64,000 nt of DNA from Chlorogloeopsis sp. ULAP01 (GCF_030381805.1 NZ_JAUDRH010000018.1:1-64000); one strand, 5' to 3'; numbered from the stretch's first letter, positions 7,790-16,854 are shown. Numbers and translations are program-made. Notes: generated from the letters alone by a model not told the origin.

Positions 7790-9760
7790 CTACACCCTAA
7801 TTTTGATTACATCATTCATGCCTTCATCATCAATAACTTTCCCCTGTTTCACAGGAATAGTGACGATAAATCGTGTACCCTCGTTTAATTTTGAATAACA
7901 CTCAATTTTGCCACTGTGTTTTTCTACAACAGTCTGATAACTGATGAATAAACCTAAACCTGTTCCTTTACCTACTGGTTTTGTAGTAAAAAAGGGATCA
8001 AATATTTTGGAGCTAACTTCTTCAGTCATTCCTAAACCGTTGTCGCTGATATGAATTGCTATCCAATCATTATCAATTACTTTGGTACAAATGTGAATTT
8101 CTGGATTCAAGATACATGACTTTTCCTCTTGTTCTTTATCTTCCAGAGCATCAATAGCATTACTAATAATATTCTTAAAAACTTGATTTATTTGACCTGC
8201 GTAACACTCAATTTGTGGTAAGTTTCCATACTCCTTGATAATTTTAACTTCTTGATACTTATGTCGAGTTATGAAGCGATTAGTAAGAATCATCAGTGTG
8301 CTATCAATACCAGAGTGGATATCTACTTTTTTAAAATCTGATTCATCAAGGCGGGAAAAATTGCGTAGAGATAAAACAATTTGATGAATGCGCTCACATC
8401 CGATTTGCATTGACTGAAGAAGTTTAGGTAAATCTTCCTCGATGAAATCTAACTCAATAGCAACAAGTTCCTTCTGAATTGCTTGTACGGGATTGGGGTA
8501 GTTTTGTTGATAAAGTTGCACTAACCCTAGTAGGTTATGAGTGTATTCATGAATGTGAATAAGATTACCATAAATAAAACTTGTGGGATTGTTGATTTCA
8601 TGGGCAACACCAGCAACCATTTGTCCAAGGCTAGACATTTTTTCACTCTGAATTAATTGTGCTTGAGTTTGCCTGAGTTTTTGCAAAGTATTTTCTAATT
8701 GTTGCATCTGAATACAGATTTGTTGGTCTCTAGCCGTAAGTTGTTCTGCCATAAAGTTAAAGCCCTGAGCGAGAATACCAACTTCATCTTTGCTATCAAC
8801 TTTAATTCTGATGCTGAAATCGCCAGCAGCTAACTGTTGAGTAGCATTAGTCAAACCGTGAAGACGCTGGGTGAGCCAACGCGTCACCCAGATGGCGACA
8901 ATGAGAGCGATCGCTCCTCCGAGTAAGCATAATCCACCAAGACTAAACCATAGGCTTCTTTCTGCTTGCTCTAAAGGTTTTACTGAGGTGAGCAAAACAA
9001 CTTTCACTGCTGTGCCACTTACCCCAGTTAGCAGCACGGTTTTTGCCATATAGCCTTGATCGGCAATAGTTAGTCTCTGTGGTGGCGATTCTGGTGTTGG
9101 TACTTGCCAGCGAGTATTTCGAGCCGCAGCCAAAGTGGAAGCAATCACCTGGGAATCTTGTAACGCAACTAAGTGGATTTGTGTATTCCTACGAATTTTG
9201 TTGAGTACATCATCATTCAATTCCGTACCTACAATCAATCCTCCGAGAACCTTTTGTTGTGACTTAATGGAGATTAGCCCCACCAACAATGAAGGGGCAT
9301 TCCCTTTTGCAGATACAATCTCCGAAACATCCAAACCTAGACTTGCAGATCGACTCACTTGCTCATCTTGTAACTGAGCTTGACTAATAGCTCCTTGCCG
9401 CAATTCAGCTAAGACTGAGCTATCAAGAGCTACAACTTTAATGAAATTTAGTTGTAATGCTGCTTGAATGGGTAGTAATGTTTGGAGAAGCAAAGGTTTT
9501 TTGCCTGATATAGTAGCTTGGCTAACATCATTTCTATCTGCTACCCACCTTGCTTGTAAACGTAGCAATTCTTGTTTCTGCTTCAAGTCTTCTAAAACCA
9601 AAGAGGAGAAGCCTTCCGTTTCTTGTTGCAGACTTGCTTCTAAAGAACTTCTAACAAAACTAAATGTCCCCACTGTCCATAAACCAAATAATACAGAAAG
9701 CAAAGGTACAAGAAGTTTCGCCGCAACAGGAAGCCTTGAATACGCCGATCTAATTATCAC
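7790..9760 (-). CDS. membrane sensor histidine kinase encoded with a PstS-like protein
   Basis: About 656 residues. A membrane helix near residues 14-35, a periplasmic sensor region of roughly 240 residues and a second helix near 275-298 are followed by HAMP (ending near residue 350), a coiled coil, a HisKA-type dimerisation region with the phospho-accepting His in GVAHEINNPTSF (about 389) and an HATPase domain (DNGLGMTEE, FFTTKPVGKGTGLGL). The initiation codon is GTG at 9760 or TTG at 9766; AGAG upstream fits GTG better. It lies only 22 bases (GTG) or 16 bases (TTG) after the PstS-like gene, so the two are surely co-transcribed. No response regulator gene is adjacent, and the output is unknown. 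The periplasmic part could sense the state of the neighbouring binding protein (inference). Confidence 0.88.
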   Translation of the reverse strand: MIIRSAYSRLPVAAKLLVPLLSVLFGLWTVGTFSFVRSSLEASLQQETEGFSSLVLEDLKQKQELLRLQARWVADRNDVSQATISGKKPLLLQTLLPIQAALQLNFIKVVALDSSVLAELRQGAISQAQLQDEQVSRSASLGLDVSEIVSAKGNAPSLLVGLISIKSQQKVLGGLIVGTELNDDVLNKIRRNTQIHLVALQDSQVIASTLAAARNTRWQVPTPESPPQRLTIADQGYMAKTVLLTGVSGTAVKVVLLTSVKPLEQAERSLWFSLGGLCLLGGAIALIVAIWVTRWLTQRLHGLTNATQQLAAGDFSIRIKVDSKDEVGILAQGFNFMAEQLTARDQQICIQMQQLENTLQKLRQTQAQLIQSEKMSSLGQMVAGVAHEINNPTSFIYGNLIHIHEYTHNLLGLVQLYQQNYPNPVQAIQKELVAIELDFIEEDLPKLLQSMQIGCERIHQIVLSLRNFSRLDESDFKKVDIHSGIDSTLMILTNRFITRHKYQEVKIIKEYGNLPQIECYAGQINQVFKNIISNAIDALEDKEQEEKSCILNPEIHICTKVIDNDWIAIHISDNGLGMTEEVSSKIFDPFFTTKPVGKGTGLGLFISYQTVVEKHSGKIECYSKLNEGTRFIVTIPVKQGKVIDDEGMNDVIKIRV

Positions 9761-9782
9761 TGTCAAATTACTCTAATTTTCG

Positions 9783-10646
9783 TTATTTTTGGCTAGATGA
9801 AACAAAGCCAGATTTATGTAACACTTCGGCTCCTGCTTCACTTAAGGTAAAGTTGATAAATTGTTGAACAGGGGCTTTTGGAGTCTTTTTAGAAATGATG
9901 CCAATATTGCGCACCATTTGATATTTTCCATTACGTATATTATCTGAATTCGGTTCTACGCCATTGAGACTGAGGCGGTTAACTGGTAGTTTGTGAGAAA
10001 TAGCGTAGGCTAGAGAAAAAGCACCGATACTGTAAGGTGTATTCCGTACAGCAGCAATTAAATCATCTTCTTCCCGAAGTACGATCGCATCTGGTGTATT
10101 TTTTAGTTCTTTGCCCAGATAATATTGTCGTAAAAGGCGTTTGGCTGATTCATCTTCTGGTCGATCCAATACAACAATTTTGGCATCAGTTCCACCTAAA
10201 TTTTTCCAATTTTTGATTTTACCACTGTATATTGCCTTTAATTGTTCTGTTGTGAGGTTGTTTATACCTTTAACACTAGGATGAGTTGCTACCAACAAAG
10301 CATCTTTAGCAGCTTCTTTATATTGTATTGAACCGTCATTTTCTTCTGGTTTTAATACCTTACTTATACTGCCTATTTCCAATATTCCTTCTTTAACGCC
10401 AGCAATAGTGGCTTCTGACTGATTGGGTGGCAAAAAAGTAACTTGAGTGTTTTGTGCTTGAGCAGAATAGGCATCAGCTAACACCTTCAAAGCAGGGTAA
10501 GTGCTACTTGAACCACTAATCTGAATTTTTTGTTGCGCTTGGATGTTTGCTTGGAGTTGAGTACTGGTGTTACTGGTACATCCAGTTACCCCAGCTAACT
10601 CTACAGCAAGTATTGCTAATCCCCCAAATAGGATATTTAGTTTCAT
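9783..10646 (-). CDS. PstS-like phosphate-binding lipoprotein
   Basis: 287 residues with a lipoprotein signal peptide; the lipobox is VTGC with the modified cysteine at residue 23. The mature part is a periplasmic-binding-protein fold of the PstS family, shown by SGSSSTYPALKVLADAY (phosphate-binding loop), GSISKVLK, the YSGKIKNWKNLGG segment and DRPEDESAKRLLRQ. Family members bind phosphate outside the membrane and hand it to PstCA. No pstC, pstA or pstB is nearby; instead the gene is followed at once by a sensor kinase, which suggests a sensing rather than a transport role (inference). It could also bind another oxyanion. Confidence 0.85.
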   Translation of the reverse strand: MKLNILFGGLAILAVELAGVTGCTSNTSTQLQANIQAQQKIQISGSSSTYPALKVLADAYSAQAQNTQVTFLPPNQSEATIAGVKEGILEIGSISKVLKPEENDGSIQYKEAAKDALLVATHPSVKGINNLTTEQLKAIYSGKIKNWKNLGGTDAKIVVLDRPEDESAKRLLRQYYLGKELKNTPDAIVLREEDDLIAAVRNTPYSIGAFSLAYAISHKLPVNRLSLNGVEPNSDNIRNGKYQMVRNIGIISKKTPKAPVQQFINFTLSEAGAEVLHKSGFVSSSQK

Positions 10647-10774
10647 AGGTTCTGCTCAATCCTTTGGTTCTGGTTATAGATTTCCCAGAAAGATTGCACA
10701 GCTTATAGCATTTAAATAAAGATTGTATAAATTGTATCAATTTCCTCCCAATGGAAGGTGGCAGCCCACAAACC

Positions 10775-10803
10775 CTCGTTACCAGGTTGAACCTAGTAAC
10801 GAG
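10775..10803. repeat. CTCGTTAC/GTAACGAG inverted repeat
   Basis: Perfect 8-bp arms around CAGGTTGAACCTA, itself partly palindromic (AGGTT/AACCT). It sits in the leader of the PstS-like gene and does not carry a T run, so it is more likely a dispersed palindrome than a terminator. Confidence 0.6.
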
Positions 10804-10849
10804 AAATTTCCTTGTGCCTACTGCCCCACCGAACTTCAGAGCCTCCTTT

Positions 10850-10995
10850 GGAGGAGCTAAGTCGCTTTGCGACACGCTGCGCGGTAAGCGCAGCCATGTC
10901 TGCGGGGCTTTACGCTAACGCCGTGCGACGGTGAATCAGTCCTGAAGGCGGGTTTCCCATGCCCAGGGAACTGTGAACCCGGAGGGCGCTCTGAG
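10850..10995. repeat. GC-rich composite hairpin repeat in the pstS-rieske gap
   Basis: The 10647-11012 gap holds, after the inverted repeat at 10775, a GC-rich block of small hairpins: GCCTCCTTTGGAGGAGC, GTCGCTTTGCGAC and GCTGCGCGGTAAGCGCAGC. It resembles the GC-rich DNA found in the long family A copies (15.6, 28.3 kb) and ends with AACCCGGAGGG, also found at 28.4 kb. It has base composition unlike the flanking AT-rich genes and no coding signal. Confidence 0.6.
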
Positions 10996-11012
10996 TTCTC
11001 TCTGCCCTCTTA

Positions 11013-11447
11013 CTAGCCTGCTTTCACCAAAACCGTATCACCTTCTAACTTTGCTGTGTAAGTCGGTAGAGGTTTATCCGCCGGGCCATTTACAACTTTG
11101 CCATCACTGTTAAACTTAGAACCATGACAAGGACAAACAAAAGAGCTTTGGTCTTTGTTCCATGACACCGTACAACCTCTGTGAGTGCAAGTGGGGTTTA
11201 AGGCAGCCAATTTACTGGTGTCTTTTGGATCGCGGATTACCAATACCTTACCAGCAGCTAATTTTTCATTCAGAATTTGACCGTTTTTGTCTAACTCTGC
11301 TACTGTGCCAACTTCTTGAAAACCATCAGCACGGACAGGAGTTGTAGATTGCTGAGAATTAGTTTGTGAACAGGCAGTAATCATTCCAGGTAGAGAACTA
11401 GCTGCACTCCCCACACCTACCCAACTGATAAATTCACGACGATTCAT
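11013..11447 (-). CDS. Rieske [2Fe-2S] protein with twin-arginine lipoprotein signal
   Basis: 144 residues from the ATG at 11447 (AAGG seven bases upstream); an open TTG start at 11522 is less likely. The N-terminus reads MNRREFISWVG, a twin-arginine-type signal, and continues to ITAC, a lipobox with cysteine 26, so export by Tat and lipid anchoring are both plausible. The Rieske cluster ligands are CTHRGC (87-92) and CPCHGS (105-110). Compared with the PetC subunit of cytochrome b6f it lacks the long membrane helix and CTHLGC form, and no petA or cytochrome b gene is near, so it is probably a stand-alone electron carrier at the plasma membrane or in the periplasm. Its partners are unknown. 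Confidence 0.87.
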   Translation of the reverse strand: MNRREFISWVGVGSAASSLPGMITACSQTNSQQSTTPVRADGFQEVGTVAELDKNGQILNEKLAAGKVLVIRDPKDTSKLAALNPTCTHRGCTVSWNKDQSSFVCPCHGSKFNSDGKVVNGPADKPLPTYTAKLEGDTVLVKAG

Positions 11448-11582
11448 AAGCTGCCTTGAAATAGATTTTACTTTTGGTGTAGTTACTTTATGATGGGGAG
11501 TTTTCCCCTGATTGTGTGTCAATTTAACACAATTACCCCAGTAAATTCCCTCGGTTTAATTTGTGATAGTTGTAAATTGCTT

Positions 11583-11645
11583 AGATTCCCGACTTCTACC
11601 TTTTGGGAAGCCACCCTCCGGGTGTTTACAAGAAGTCGGGAATCT
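11583..11645. repeat. long inverted repeat AGATTCCCGACTTCT
   Basis: Perfect 15-bp arms, 11583-11597 and 11631-11645, enclose 33 bases that include a second small palindrome (CACCCTCCGGGTG). There is no T run, so it is a dispersed hairpin rather than a clear terminator. The remaining gap 11646-11880 is AT-rich with no signal I can name. Confidence 0.75.
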
Positions 11646-11888
11646 GCTAGCCAGCGATCGCTAGATCGGATCGTACTCAATTGACTTATTCTTTCTACTT
11701 AAAAATACATAAATATAAATATTTTCTTGCTGAGAGTAAATAGCGGCTCTCAAGAACCTTAAAGAACAAAGAGATTTTATAGCTTCTTATAAGTTTTAAA
11801 TAGGACAGTATTAATTTATACAGCGGTAACTGTACGAAATTGCGATGACGAAACTTGTATGTATTGAGTATTGATGGATCAAATACTA

Positions 11889-11904
11889 CTCCTTTGCTAA
11901 GGAG
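11889..11904 (+). promoter_or_regulatory. hairpin covering the ribosome-binding site of the M48 protease gene
   Basis: CTCCTT (11889-11894), loop TGCT, AAGGAG (11899-11904), then five bases and the ATG at 11910. The six-base perfect stem pairs the whole Shine-Dalgarno sequence. Such a stem can gate translation by temperature or by a trans-acting factor; that role is inferred. Confidence 0.5.
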
Positions 11905-11909
11905 ATCTT

Positions 11910-13904
11910 ATGTCATTGCAATCTGGATTAGAAGCCTTCAAAAAAGGAAACTATCAACAAGCCGTTGAATTGTTGGAGCAGTTCTGCCGCAATAGTGGCG
12001 ATCGCAATTCCCCAGACTATCTTTCCGCGCAGATGTGGTTGATGAAAGCCTATCAAGGTATTGGTGAAACCGAAAAAGCCAAGATTCTGTGTCAAAAGTT
12101 AATGATGAGCGAAAACCCAGAGGTTCGCAGTTGGGCAGAACAAGCCTACCAATCCTTTGGTAAACCTCCAGCAACCCAATCTAGTGCGATCCAAAAAGCT
12201 AGTCGTGCAGCCACTACTGGTGTGAAATTAACAATGGGAGGTGTAGGTGGGAGTTTGGCATTAGCTTCTGGCGTTACTATGACCTTGCTGTTTGGCATGG
12301 TATTAGTTTTAGGTTTGAGCTTAGTATTTATTTTTGGTAGTGAAGATCCACTCAGTGGGTTAGCGATCGCCATTAGTATCACCCTCATTTTCAATGTCGC
12401 AGCTTTTTTCCTGTCTCCATTCTTAATGGACTTAACCCAAAGCTGGCTCTACCAAACTCGTTGGGTAGATTTGACAGAAGTTGAAAATCTAAGTCCAGAG
12501 ACAGCTAAAGTTATTCGTCAAGTTTGTCAGCAAAAAAATTTAAAATCACCCCGTTTGGGAATTATTAACGACCAAAACCCCACAGCCTTTACCTATGGCT
12601 CATTACCAAATAGCGCCCGCTTAGTAGTCAGTCAGGGACTTTTCACTTATTTAGATGATGATGAAATTGCTACCGTCTACGCCCATGAATTAGGACATAT
12701 CGTCCATTGGGACTTTGCAGTGATGACAGTAGCTGCCACTTTAGTACAAATTTGCTACCTAGTTTACAGCACAGCCAGAAGGTTAGGACGTGGCGGTGGG
12801 GACAACAAAATCAAAGATGCAATGCAAACTGCTGCCTTAGTAGCCTACATTTTTTATATCGTTGGTACTTACCTAGTGTTGTACCTCTCCCGCACAAGAG
12901 AATACTTTGCCGATCACTTTGCAGCAGAAACTACAGGTAATCCCAATGGATTATCCCGCGCCCTAGTGAAGATTGCCTACGGAATTTTAGAAGAAGGTTC
13001 ACGCGCACAAGAACCCAGTCGTTTGATTGAAGGTACTCGCGCTTTGGGTATCTACGATCCGAAAGCCGCTGCTTCTACAGGAACCGCTTACCGCATCGCA
13101 TCTGATACACAAAAAATTGGTCGTGTCTTTTTGTGGGATATGTTTAACCCGTGGGGCTGGTGGATGGAATTAAATTCTACTCATCCCCTTACTGGTAAGC
13201 GTGTCCGCGCTCTCAGTACCTATGCCGAACAGCTGGGCTTACCGAGTGAGTTTGATATGGGACGAGTGATTGGCGAAGGCAAAAGTCTCAACAAGAGTAA
13301 GCTTTATGGTAATTTCTTTTTAGACGTTGTACTTTACGGTGCCGAAACTATTGGTTTTTTCGCTGGCTTATTGATGGGTACGATCCTGTGGTCAAGTTCT
13401 CGAAATGCTGGTTTTATAATCGGCGCACCATTGATTGGCTTAGGTTTAGGAATTCTCATCAAAGCCTTGGTAATGTTTCCCAACTACAAACAAGCACCAA
13501 CAACTGACATTCTCACTCTAATGTCAGATCCTTATGCTAGTCCTTTGCGGGGACAACCTGCAAAATTGGAAGGTCAACTTATTGGTCGTGGAGATGCAGG
13601 TAACAAATTTGGTTCCGATCTCAAAATTCAAGATCGCAGTGGAATGCTTTATCTGCATTACGCCTCACGCTTTGGCCCTTTAGGCAATTTTCTGTTTGGC
13701 ATGAAACGAGTACAAAGCCTTATTGGCGAGCAGGTTGGGGCTGTAGGATGGTTCCGGCGAGGTGTTGCCCCTTGGATGGATTTGATTCAACTCCAAAGTC
13801 AAGGTGGCACTATTGTCAACAGCTATCATCGCTTTTGGTCATTTATCCTGGGTGGTGGATTAATTACCCTGGGACTTTTCATGAGTATGTTTTTAAGCAG
13901 ATAG
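11910..13904 (+). CDS. M48-family membrane zinc metalloprotease with N-terminal TPR region
   Basis: 664 residues. Residues 1-85 form a TPR-like helical region (FKKGNYQQAVELLEQ), two hydrophobic segments follow at about 110-145 and 150-172, and the M48 catalytic part carries the zinc motif HELGH at 259-263 with the third ligand in REYFADH (Glu331). A further hydrophobic pair lies at about 475-500, and the C-terminal 150 residues resemble a soluble accessory domain. M48 proteases such as HtpX degrade damaged membrane proteins from the cytoplasmic face. Start at ATG 11910 with AAGGAG five bases upstream; that site lies in a hairpin. A terminator follows the gene. Confidence 0.9.
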   Translation: MSLQSGLEAFKKGNYQQAVELLEQFCRNSGDRNSPDYLSAQMWLMKAYQGIGETEKAKILCQKLMMSENPEVRSWAEQAYQSFGKPPATQSSAIQKASRAATTGVKLTMGGVGGSLALASGVTMTLLFGMVLVLGLSLVFIFGSEDPLSGLAIAISITLIFNVAAFFLSPFLMDLTQSWLYQTRWVDLTEVENLSPETAKVIRQVCQQKNLKSPRLGIINDQNPTAFTYGSLPNSARLVVSQGLFTYLDDDEIATVYAHELGHIVHWDFAVMTVAATLVQICYLVYSTARRLGRGGGDNKIKDAMQTAALVAYIFYIVGTYLVLYLSRTREYFADHFAAETTGNPNGLSRALVKIAYGILEEGSRAQEPSRLIEGTRALGIYDPKAAASTGTAYRIASDTQKIGRVFLWDMFNPWGWWMELNSTHPLTGKRVRALSTYAEQLGLPSEFDMGRVIGEGKSLNKSKLYGNFFLDVVLYGAETIGFFAGLLMGTILWSSSRNAGFIIGAPLIGLGLGILIKALVMFPNYKQAPTTDILTLMSDPYASPLRGQPAKLEGQLIGRGDAGNKFGSDLKIQDRSGMLYLHYASRFGPLGNFLFGMKRVQSLIGEQVGAVGWFRRGVAPWMDLIQLQSQGGTIVNSYHRFWSFILGGGLITLGLFMSMFLSR

Positions 13905-13934
13905 CTACTAGAGTTTTTCCAATTTAATGCTTAG

Positions 13935-13967
13935 GGAGGTGGTTGGTAACTACCTCCATTTTTGTTT
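13935..13967 (+). terminator. intrinsic terminator after the M48 gene
   Basis: A ten-pair stem (GGAGGTGGTT with AACTACCTCC, one G-T pair) and a three-base loop are followed by ATTTTTGTTT. It lies 30 bases after the stop codon at 13904. Confidence 0.85.
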
Positions 13968-14109
13968 GGGCAAAGTTACTGATGAGATTCAATTAAAAAC
14001 TTATGTAAATCGATTTTAAAATTATATGAAAAAATCAACAAATAGCTGTAACGCAAGAAACATAATTATATAGATTTAAGCGAATCTTTCATAGCTTAAG
14101 GAGGGCCTG

Positions 14110-15579
14110 ATGGTTACAGCGAGTAGACCAGAACAACAGGTAAAAATAGGTCCCACAAAGCTGCTGATTAATAATGAATGGGTGGAAAGTGTCAGCAGTA
14201 AAAGGTTTGAAACTATTAACCCTGCTACAGGCGAAGTAATTTGCGATGTAGCCGAAGCAGATGCTCCAGATGTGGATAAAGCAGTCGCAGCAGCTCGCAG
14301 AGCTTTCAGTAGTGGCGAATGGCGTCAGATGTCGGCTAGTCGTCGGGGTGAGTTGCTATACAAACTGGCGGATTTAATTGAGCACAATCTCGATGAATTA
14401 GCACGGTTGGAAACCCTAGACAACGGTAAACCCCTGCATAATTCCCGTGGCGACATTGAACTAGTTATTGCTTGCTATCGTTACTTTGCGGGTTGGGCTG
14501 ACAAGGTACACGGCAAGACTATTCCTATTAATGGCCCGTACTTCTGCTATACGCGCCATGAGCCAGTGGGTGTTGTCGGTCAAATTATTCCTTGGAACTT
14601 CCCGCTACTGATGCAAGCCTGGAAATTAGCACCAGCATTGGCAACAGGTAATACAGTAGTGATGAAAACAGCCGAACAGACGCCACTATCGGCACTGCGG
14701 ATCGGCGAGTTGATGATTGAGGCTGGATTTCCTCCCGGTGTAGTCAACATTCTTTCCGGTTATGGGCCGACTGCTGGAGCTGCGATCGCCCACCACATGG
14801 ATATTGACAAAGTGGCGTTTACCGGCTCTACCGAAGTTGGGCATTTGATTATGGAAGCTGCTGCCAAGAGTAACCTCAAGCGCGTGACTCTCGAACTCGG
14901 TGGCAAGAGTCCCAACATTGTCTTTGCCGATGCCGATCTGGACAAAGCCATTGAAGGTGCTCACGATGCTCTATTCTTCAACCAAGGACAGTGCTGTGTT
15001 GCTGGTTCGCGGCTATTCGTCGAAGAAAAATGCTATGACGAGTTCGTTGCCAAGAGTGTAGAACGTGCTAAAAATCGCGTTGTCGGCGATCCTTTCGATC
15101 CTAAAACCGAACAAGGGCCGCAGGTAGATAAAGATCAGTTCGACAAGGTAATGGGCTACATCGAGGTGGGAATGCGCGAAGGTGCGCAGATGTTATGTGG
15201 TGGTAACCGAGTTGGCGAGCGCGGTTTCTTTATTGAACCAACTGTATTTACTGATGTTAGCGACGAGATGAAGATTGCCCAAGAGGAAATCTTCGGCCCT
15301 GTAATGAGTATCATTAAGTTCAAAGACGTTGATGAAGTCATTCAACGGGCAAATACTACCATGTACGGTCTTGCCGCAGGTGTATGGACAAAGGATATTA
15401 CCAAGGCACACGCGATCGCTAACAACGTCCGCGCCGGTACTGTCTGGGTAAACTGCTTCGATGTATTTGATGCTGCTGCACCCTTCGGTGGATTCAAGCA
15501 ATCAGGCATAGGCCGTGAATTGGGCGAGTATGGCTTGCAGCAATATACAGAAGTTAAGACTGTCACAATTAAATTGTGA
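14110..15579 (+). CDS. aldehyde dehydrogenase family protein (NAD(P)+)
   Basis: 489 residues, a full-length class 1/2-type aldehyde dehydrogenase. Key features are PWNFPLLMQAWKLAPALA (cofactor loop), FTGSTEVG, the general base Glu262 in LELGGKSPN, and the catalytic cysteine in NQGQCCVAGSR (Cys296). It oxidises an aldehyde to the acid; retinal/apocarotenal or simple aliphatic aldehydes are known substrates of cyanobacterial relatives, but none can be assigned here. The ATG at 14110 follows AAGGAGG by six bases, a very strong site. No close co-directional partner is found downstream, where a repeat region begins eight bases after the stop. Confidence 0.92.
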   Translation: MVTASRPEQQVKIGPTKLLINNEWVESVSSKRFETINPATGEVICDVAEADAPDVDKAVAAARRAFSSGEWRQMSASRRGELLYKLADLIEHNLDELARLETLDNGKPLHNSRGDIELVIACYRYFAGWADKVHGKTIPINGPYFCYTRHEPVGVVGQIIPWNFPLLMQAWKLAPALATGNTVVMKTAEQTPLSALRIGELMIEAGFPPGVVNILSGYGPTAGAAIAHHMDIDKVAFTGSTEVGHLIMEAAAKSNLKRVTLELGGKSPNIVFADADLDKAIEGAHDALFFNQGQCCVAGSRLFVEEKCYDEFVAKSVERAKNRVVGDPFDPKTEQGPQVDKDQFDKVMGYIEVGMREGAQMLCGGNRVGERGFFIEPTVFTDVSDEMKIAQEEIFGPVMSIIKFKDVDEVIQRANTTMYGLAAGVWTKDITKAHAIANNVRAGTVWVNCFDVFDAAAPFGGFKQSGIGRELGEYGLQQYTEVKTVTIKL

Positions 15580-15587
15580 GTTGGTGA

Positions 15588-16014
15588 GTAGGGGAGCCAG
15601 TGCGTTGCGGAGCCAGTGCGGTGGTGAGCCAGCGCGCCCTTGCGGCTTCCCGGAGGGTAGCCGCTAGCTAACGCAACGCCTGACGGCGAACGCGTCTAGT
15701 GCCGACTTGTAGCGACTGGCGTAGACACGTAGACGGACGTAGTCCGGCTTCTCGCAGAGTAGTGGATAAGCGAAAGTAAGGGTTCCCCGGCATAAAGGAG
15801 CCAGTGCGCCCTTGCGGGTTAAGCGCGTCGAGTGCGACTGGCGTCACCTGGCGTCGGGTTAAGCGCGTTGTAGACGCCCAGAGGGCGGCTTCTTGCAGGG
15901 TAGCACCTGGCGTCACCTGGCGTCGGGTTTCTCGCGTTGTAGCAACTGGCGTGCGGGTTTTGCCGCTCATTTTGACGTTCAAACCGATAATTTATCTTTA
16001 TAAACCCGCCCGTA
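15588..16014. repeat. family A repeat expanded by GC-rich repeat DNA (longest copy)
   Basis: This 427-bp block has the family A start GTAGGGG and end TAAACCCGCCCGTA, but the short form's left arm is interrupted by a GC-rich run of repeated pieces (GGAGCCAGTGCG, GTAGCGACTGGCGT, CACCTGGCGTCGGGTT). The last ~65 bases match the short form in reverse (GTTCAAACCGATAATTTATC). Open reading frames across it are repeat artefacts. The block fills most of the gap between the aldehyde dehydrogenase and methyltransferase genes. Confidence 0.8.
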
Positions 16015-16036
16015 TCGTGGTTAGTAGATCCAGTAG

Positions 16037-16066
16037 GGTGCGTTAGGCCTAACGCCGTAACGCACC
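16037..16066. repeat. GGTGCGTTAGG hairpin (family F), copy 2
   Basis: GGTGCGTTAGGCC/TAACG/CCGTAACGCACC directly follows the long family A copy. It resembles 5157-5185 and 33745-33853. Confidence 0.7.
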
Positions 16067-16100
16067 GCCTAAATAGATAAAATGTTTTTTATTGGGCTAA

Positions 16101-16838
16101 TTACCCAGGTTTGTGTGCTGCGAGAATCAAAAATAGCGGAATACGCTTTCGCCGCTCGAAAGTTTGCACGTCGTGAAAGTGTTCGCGTTGGGGATGCGCT
16201 TCACGCAGATCTGCAATTATAAATCCGGCTTCTTGGAGGAGGTGAAAATAGTCTTCGACTGTGCGGTGATATTTTTGCACTGTGCCACCAAGCCAATTTG
16301 TGACTCGCAATCCAGTTGTGAAATAGTTATCGATGATCCAATCTTGGCGGAACGTGCCAGATTTCCAGCCGCGATCGCACGATGTAATCACGGGATGTTC
16401 GACTGAAAAAATAAACCGTCCCGACGGGGCGAGTGTATGAAAGACTTTGGTAAAAACTGGCGCGAGCTCGGCGACATAATGTAGGGAAAGTCGTGCGATC
16501 GCCAAATCAAACGCTGCGTGTGGATACGTCCAATCCTCAATCCTCTGCGCAATGATTTGTCCAGAGGTGTCAGCAAGAGTTTGGCGTGCAACAGCCGCCA
16601 TTTTGTGCGAGCCTTCGACGCCAACATAGCTCGCCGCGCCCTGGTGGAGGAGTTCACGCCCAATTACTGCATCACCACAGCCAAGATCAAGGATACGTTT
16701 GTCAGTCATGAGTCCAATCAGATCCATCACTACTGGCTTTTCAAGCGTTTCATTGGGTGTATCTGAGCGTTGACGATGTTGCATATAGGTTGCAAAAACC
16801 GCTTCATCGTCATAAAAATTTGGGCCTGCCTTCTCCAT
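16101..16838 (-). CDS. class I SAM-dependent methyltransferase
   Basis: 245 residues. Motif I, RILDLGCGDAVIGREL, binds S-adenosylmethionine; the acidic loop GVEGSHKM, the DLAIARLSLHY motif and SGRFIFSVEHPV complete a Methyltransf_11/25-type Rossmann fold. The substrate is not evident; members with HPVITS and DYFHLLQEAGF act on small molecules. I start at ATG 16838 because the longer open frame overlaps the helicase gene in another frame. It begins 16 bases after the pcrA stop on the same strand, so it is probably the distal gene of a pcrA transcript. Confidence 0.88.
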   Translation of the reverse strand: MEKAGPNFYDDEAVFATYMQHRQRSDTPNETLEKPVVMDLIGLMTDKRILDLGCGDAVIGRELLHQGAASYVGVEGSHKMAAVARQTLADTSGQIIAQRIEDWTYPHAAFDLAIARLSLHYVAELAPVFTKVFHTLAPSGRFIFSVEHPVITSCDRGWKSGTFRQDWIIDNYFTTGLRVTNWLGGTVQKYHRTVEDYFHLLQEAGFIIADLREAHPQREHFHDVQTFERRKRIPLFLILAAHKPG

Positions 16839-16854
16839 GTGAATTGCTACTTGA

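Noticed and set aside
15668..15982. 104-codon frame in the long family A copy
   Set aside because: It consists of translated GC-rich repeat units (RRQVTP repeated) and a very similar frame appears at 28313-28543 in another copy of the repeat.
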